NCBI RefSeq assembly: GCF_900177735.1
Contig: NZ_FXBB01000001.1
Coordinates: 124,001-188,000, forward strand
Direction: 5' to 3'
Source: Dethiosulfovibrio salsuginis
Lineage (GTDB): Bacteria > Synergistota > Synergistia > Synergistales > Dethiosulfovibrionaceae
Length of the DNA: 64,000 nt
In this document: positions 61,320 through 64,000 of the stretch, piece by piece
Layout: every line of letters starts with the position of its first letter
Position numbering within the stretch: the first letter of the stretch is position 1
Position numbers and translations under genes: made by a program
Notes under the pieces: model-generated
The model's input: only the letters and a program-made list of their open reading frames with translations
What the model was told of the DNA's origin: nothing
Databases searched by the model: none

Positions 61320-64000
61320 CTAAAAATCGTCTCTGTGACCTTTTATAAAGCCACAGGTATACCCATCCCTTTTTTCAGCCATCTCATCCACCGTTCCACA
61401 GGCCACCAGCTTCCCTCCACCGACTCCTCCTTCAGGGCCGAGGTCGACTACGTAGTCGGACGAACATATAACGTCCAGATTATGCTCTATAACCACCACG
61501 GTGTTACCCTGTGAGACCAGACGTCGAAGTATCTTGGTCAACTTTACCACATCGGTATAGAAGAGACCTGTTGTGGGCTCATCTAGAAGATAAAGGGTTC
61601 CCTTCCCCGTCCTTTTGCCGAGCTCTTTAGCCAGCTTGACCCTCTGGGCCTCCCCGCCGCTCAGAGTAAGAGCGGACTGGCCAAGGCTAATATAGCCTAA
61701 ACCTGCCTCCTGGATAAAAGCTAGCCTTGAGTGTATAGAGGGGATCTCGCTGAAAAGCTCCACCCCCTGGTCCACCGTCATCTCCAGAACATCGGCGATA
61801 GAATGGCCTCGGTAGGAAACCTCCAGAGTCTCTCTGTTGTATCTCTTTCCTCCGCAGACCTCGCACTGGACGTAAACGTCGGGCATAAAAAGCATGGATA
61901 CCTTTTGCTCCCCTGCACCTCCGCAGGACTCACAACGGCCGCCTCTGACGTTAAAACTGAAACGACCGGGAGCAAACCCCCTTATCTTAGCCTCGGGCAG
62001 CTGGGAGAAGAAGTCCCTTATGTGGGTAAACACTCCGGTGTAGGTTGCCGGATTGGACCTCGGTGTCCTCCCTATAGGGCTTTGGTCCACCATAACCACC
62101 TTTTTGATATCCTCCCAGCCGGTAATATCCCTGTGGGTCCCCGGCCTTAAGCGATAGGAGTGATCCATCCTCCTCATTATGCCCCTGTAAAGGACATCGT
62201 GTAAAAAGGTGCTCTTACCGGAGCCTGATACCCCTGTGAGACACACAAAAGCCCCTATAGGAATCGATATATCCAGATCCTTAAGGTTATTCTCCGACGC
62301 CCCTAGGACAGAAAGCCATTTATCCCCTAAAGGCACGGAGCCTTCCCTGTACATACCGGAAACCTGCCCTGTAAGGTAAGGTCCTGTCTTGCCTGTAGAA
62401 CCGTCAAAGTCGTCACGATATCCCTCTCTGACGACCGTTCCCCCTAGCTCCCCGGCCTCCGGGCCCATCTCAACCAGGTAATCCGCCGAATCCATAACAT
62501 CCCGATCGTGCTCTACGACTATAACCGTATTGCCCTGATCCCTTATCTCCATTAACGTATCGATCAGCCTGTGGGTGTCTCTGGGATGAAGGCCTATAGT
62601 CGGCTCGTCGAGGACGTACAGCACACCGGTAAGCTTGGAGCCTATCTGAGTGGCTAGCCTGATCCTCTGGCTCTCCCCTCCGCTCAAGGTATCCGCCCTC
62701 CGGTTCAGGGATAGATACCCAGCACCGACCTGGCTCAGAAAGCCAACCCTTTTTTTGAGCTCCCCTATGACCTGTCCTACTATGGAGATATCCCTGTCTC
62801 CGAGCTCTATGGACTCAAGCTCCGAAAGAAGTCCGTCTATAGGCATAGACACCAGGTCCCCGATACTCCACTTACCTACGAATACGCTCAAGGCCTCGGG
62901 CTTTAAACGGAGCCCCGAACAGGACTGACAGATATCGTCGGACAGAAACAGAGCGAGCTCCTCCTGGACCGCCTCGGAATCGCTATCCCTCCATCTCCTG
63001 TCCAGCCAAGGTATAAGGCCTTCGTACCTGCCCCTATACTCGGATTCGACTCCTCCTCTCTCGAAGGAGAGACGTATTTTATCCTCCGATCCGAACAGGA
63101 CCAGCGCTTTTTCCTCCGCCGACAGCTCTCCGTAAGGCCTGTCGGTCTCCAGGCCTAGTGACTCAAAAAGGGCCACCAGCCTTCGCAGCATATAGTGATT
63201 TTTCTTCCATGGGAGAAGGGCTCCGTTCAAAAGCCCCTGATCAGGTATCACCGCCAGATCCTCGGAAAAGGAACGGTGGCTGCCTATACCGAAACAATCG
63301 GGACAGGCTCCTGACGGACTGTTAAAGGAGAAAAGCTTCGGTTCCAGGTCGGGAAAGGAGACGCCACAGTCGGGACAGACGAATCTCTCCGTCAGTCGGA
63401 TGGAGGGCTTACCCTCGGGCTCCAGGAGGACAAAGCCTTCGGTGAGGTCGAGACAGATCTGTATAGCCTCCGCAAGTCGCCCCTCTTTTCCCTCGGAGAC
63501 CTTCAACCTATCGACCACCACGTCTATATTGTGAGGCCGTTTTTTATCCAGGTCGAGATCCTCCTCAAGCCAGTAGACCTCGCCGTCCACTCGGACCCTG
63601 AGAAAACCTTTTCTCCTTAAATCTATAAACAGGTTTTTAAAACCGCCTTTTTTCCCCTTAGCCACCGGAGCCATTACCTCCAGCTTCAGGTCCCTGTGGT
63701 CCCGATAGACCATATCCACCATTTCGTCCACCGAATGGCGGTGCAAGGCGGATCCACAGGAAGGACACCGAGGCACCCCTATTCTGGCGAATATGAGCCT
63801 GAGATGATCGTATATCTCCGTCACCGTCCCTACCGTCGACCTTGGGTTATGGGAGACCCCCTTTTGCTCTATGGATATAGCCGGCGAAAGGCCGTCTATA
63901 TCGTCGACATCAGGTTTTTTCTGCACCCCTAAAAACTGCCTTGCGTAAGCCGATAGGGACTCTACGTACCGCCTCTGACCCTCGGCGTAAAGGGTGTCGA
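61320..64000 (-). CDS. uvrA: Excinuclease ABC subunit A (N-terminus beyond window)
   Basis: DNA-damage recognition ATPase of nucleotide excision repair. About 893 residues are visible. The frame stays open to the window edge, starting in DTLYAEGQRRYVESLSAYARQ, so roughly 45-60 residues including the first Walker A are missing. Seen: zinc-binding CPDCGVSF ... CPDCFGIG, first ABC signature TLSGGESQRIRLATQIGS, second Walker A LTGVSGSGKSTFLHDVL, zinc-finger cysteines in CESCGGAG ... CEVCGGKRYN, and second signature TLSGGEAQRVKLAKELGKR. The partner uvrC lies 46 kb away in this window. Confidence 0.97.
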   Translation of the reverse strand, partial: DTLYAEGQRRYVESLSAYARQFLGVQKKPDVDDIDGLSPAISIEQKGVSHNPRSTVGTVTEIYDHLRLIFARIGVPRCPSCGSALHRHSVDEMVDMVYRDHRDLKLEVMAPVAKGKKGGFKNLFIDLRRKGFLRVRVDGEVYWLEEDLDLDKKRPHNIDVVVDRLKVSEGKEGRLAEAIQICLDLTEGFVLLEPEGKPSIRLTERFVCPDCGVSFPDLEPKLFSFNSPSGACPDCFGIGSHRSFSEDLAVIPDQGLLNGALLPWKKNHYMLRRLVALFESLGLETDRPYGELSAEEKALVLFGSEDKIRLSFERGGVESEYRGRYEGLIPWLDRRWRDSDSEAVQEELALFLSDDICQSCSGLRLKPEALSVFVGKWSIGDLVSMPIDGLLSELESIELGDRDISIVGQVIGELKKRVGFLSQVGAGYLSLNRRADTLSGGESQRIRLATQIGSKLTGVLYVLDEPTIGLHPRDTHRLIDTLMEIRDQGNTVIVVEHDRDVMDSADYLVEMGPEAGELGGTVVREGYRDDFDGSTGKTGPYLTGQVSGMYREGSVPLGDKWLSVLGASENNLKDLDISIPIGAFVCLTGVSGSGKSTFLHDVLYRGIMRRMDHSYRLRPGTHRDITGWEDIKKVVMVDQSPIGRTPRSNPATYTGVFTHIRDFFSQLPEAKIRGFAPGRFSFNVRGGRCESCGGAGEQKVSMLFMPDVYVQCEVCGGKRYNRETLEVSYRGHSIADVLEMTVDQGVELFSEIPSIHSRLAFIQEAGLGYISLGQSALTLSGGEAQRVKLAKELGKRTGKGTLYLLDEPTTGLFYTDVVKLTKILRRLVSQGNTVVVIEHNLDVICSSDYVVDLGPEGGVGGGKLVACGTVDEMAEKRDGYTCGFIKGHRDDF

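Overview
This 64 kb window looks like chromosome from an anaerobic bacterium, most likely of the Synergistota (Dethiosulfovibrio/Aminobacterium-like). That placement is an inference, resting on the combination of two V/A-type ATPase operons, a ferredoxin-linked 2-oxoacid oxidoreductase, a DAP-type murein synthesis cluster and a rapZ-yvcK-whiA block. No marker such as 16S rRNA is present. Almost everything is on the minus strand. Only cysS, clpB and cheR are on the plus strand. Genes are tightly packed, with many ATGA/TGATG-type overlaps and many GTG or TTG starts that are fixed by good Shine-Dalgarno sequences. I saw no insertion sequence, phage gene or CRISPR array.

Layout. 1-8.7 kb: first V/A-ATPase operon (an envelope glycosyltransferase fusion, a CBS protein, a coiled-coil stalk subunit, then I-K-E-C-F-A-B, with B cut by the window edge). 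8.8-15 kb: uvrC-ribD-ribE-ribBA-ribH-serS. 15-19.2 kb: cysS and clpB on the plus strand. 19.2-19.7 kb: non-coding stretch holding an FMN riboswitch with no gene behind it. 19.7-26.2 kb: a protein with a SPOR domain, rapZ, yvcK, whiA, gap, pgk, tpiA. 26.2-41.3 kb: division and cell-wall (dcw) cluster in the order rsmH-ftsL-ftsI-murE-murF-mraY-murD-ftsW-murG-murC-ftsQ-ftsA-ftsZ. 41.5-41.8 kb: RNase P RNA. 42-42.8 kb: a lone cheR. 42.8-51.5 kb: second, complete V/A-ATPase operon (H-I-K-E-C-F-A-B-D). 51.7-59.7 kb: tRNA-Gly(CCC), an RlmD-like rRNA methyltransferase, then acpS-nnr-(small membrane protein)-tsaE-tsaB-korDABC, and two identical tRNA-Val(GAC) genes. 59.7-64 kb: uvrA (cut by the window edge), rlmB, proC.

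How it works together. The two rotary ATPases have different membrane rotors. Operon 1 has a single-hairpin c subunit with one carboxylate per hairpin. Operon 2 has a duplicated four-helix K with one carboxylate per two hairpins and the full set of residues that bind Na+ in Enterococcus NtpK. One plausible reading is one machine suited to ATP synthesis and one to ion pumping. The 2-oxoacid oxidoreductase supplies reduced ferredoxin, and gap-pgk-tpiA carries out lower glycolysis/gluconeogenesis. The dcw cluster together with rapZ/yvcK/whiA and the SPOR protein links cell-wall precursor supply to division.

Most worth a second look: (i) the orphan FMN riboswitch, which has a promoter, a ribosome-binding site and a start codon but then only an 11-codon reading frame before it faces the 3' end of clpB; (ii) the glycosyltransferase fusion, in which a MraY/WecA-like membrane domain has lost its catalytic aspartates and is joined to an intact WecG/TagA domain; (iii) a compact UvrC lacking about 115 residues between its UVR motif and its nuclease domain; (iv) the two rotor types side by side.
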